From UBA1479 sp963972065 (GTDB taxonomy: Bacteria; Pseudomonadota; Alphaproteobacteria; Rhodospirillales; Casp-alpha2), in NCBI GenBank assembly GCA_963972065.1, contig CAXAVJ010000003.1, forward strand, positions 1 to 64,000: 64,000 nt of DNA, in the 5' to 3' direction. The notes below the pieces were generated by a model. It was not told where the DNA came from. It saw only the letters and a program-made list of their open reading frames with translations, and ran no database searches. This document shows, piece after piece, positions 63,935 to 64,000 of the stretch. The position numbers were made by a program, and so were the translations under genes. Numbering within the stretch: the stretch's first letter is position 1; each line of letters starts with the position of its first letter.

Positions 63935-64000
63935 ATGCGCATCCCTCGTCTGTATTTCCTCGCCGTCGTCGCTTTGGCCTTGATATCGGCCCCACCCCTG
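63935..64000 (+). CDS. N-terminus of an exported protein (cut by window edge)
   Basis: 22 codons from ATG 63935, preceded by AGGAG eight bases upstream. The sequence MRIPRLYFLAVVALALISAP is a signal peptide: positive start, hydrophobic core, and proline/alanine near the end. The mature part lies outside the window, so no function can be given. Confidence 0.6.
   Translation, partial: MRIPRLYFLAVVALALISAPPL

Overview
The window is a GC-rich (roughly 63-65% by eye) piece of an alphaproteobacterial chromosome, most like Rhodospirillales. Pointers are the order rpsB-tsf-pyrH-frr-uppS-cdsA-dxr-rseP-bamA-skp-lpxD-fabZ-lpxA-lpxI-lpxB, lipid A hydrolase LpxI instead of LpxH, a complete nuoA-N operon followed by birA, coaX and rnj, and a short prolyl-tRNA synthetase. 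No phage, transposase, IS element or CRISPR array was seen.

Layout. 1-1824: the start of comEC, running off the left edge. 1971-4856: gltX and gltA (plus strand) ending in a strong terminator. 4857-19288: one long minus-strand cell-envelope and translation cluster reading from rpsB to lpxB. 19471-22965: dnaE (minus). 23159-28913: the accessory part of the window. It holds a cobalt-type nitrile hydratase operon (alpha, beta, activator), a DoxX-like membrane protein, an AhpD/carboxymuconolactone-decarboxylase-like protein coupled to an ECF41-type sigma factor with a matching promoter, a RidA-family protein, a PAS_5-like protein, and a secreted haem-motif/beta-propeller protein. 29078-32430: lolD, lolC-like permease and proS. 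32431-32897: a gene-free stretch with a structured RNA candidate and a clear plus-strand terminator. 32898-36868: DUF1467 protein, methylmalonyl-CoA epimerase, RNase J, type III pantothenate kinase, BirA. 36884-51208: the 14 respiratory complex I genes. 51427-52277: tRNA-Asp, tRNA-Val, a triplicated terminator and hupB. 52610-58848: lon, clpX, clpP, tig. 59116-62326: tRNA-Leu, malonyl-CoA decarboxylase and NAD(P)HX repair enzyme. 62449-64000: a PAS histidine kinase and the start of an exported protein.

Functionally most of the window is housekeeping: lipid A synthesis and outer-membrane assembly (lpx, bamA, skp, lol), isoprenoid and phospholipid precursors (dxr, uppS, cdsA), energy conservation (nuo), and protein quality control (tig, clpPX, lon). 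Genes are tightly packed, with many ATGA overlaps. The points most worth a second look are the ECF41 module with its recognisable promoter, the cobalt nitrile hydratase with a His/Asp-rich leader and no amidase beside it, the possible 6S-like RNA at 32.65 kb, the three tandem terminator units behind hupB, and a trigger factor with a His-Asp repeat insert and a lysine-rich tail. All calls come from reading the sequence; no database search was possible.
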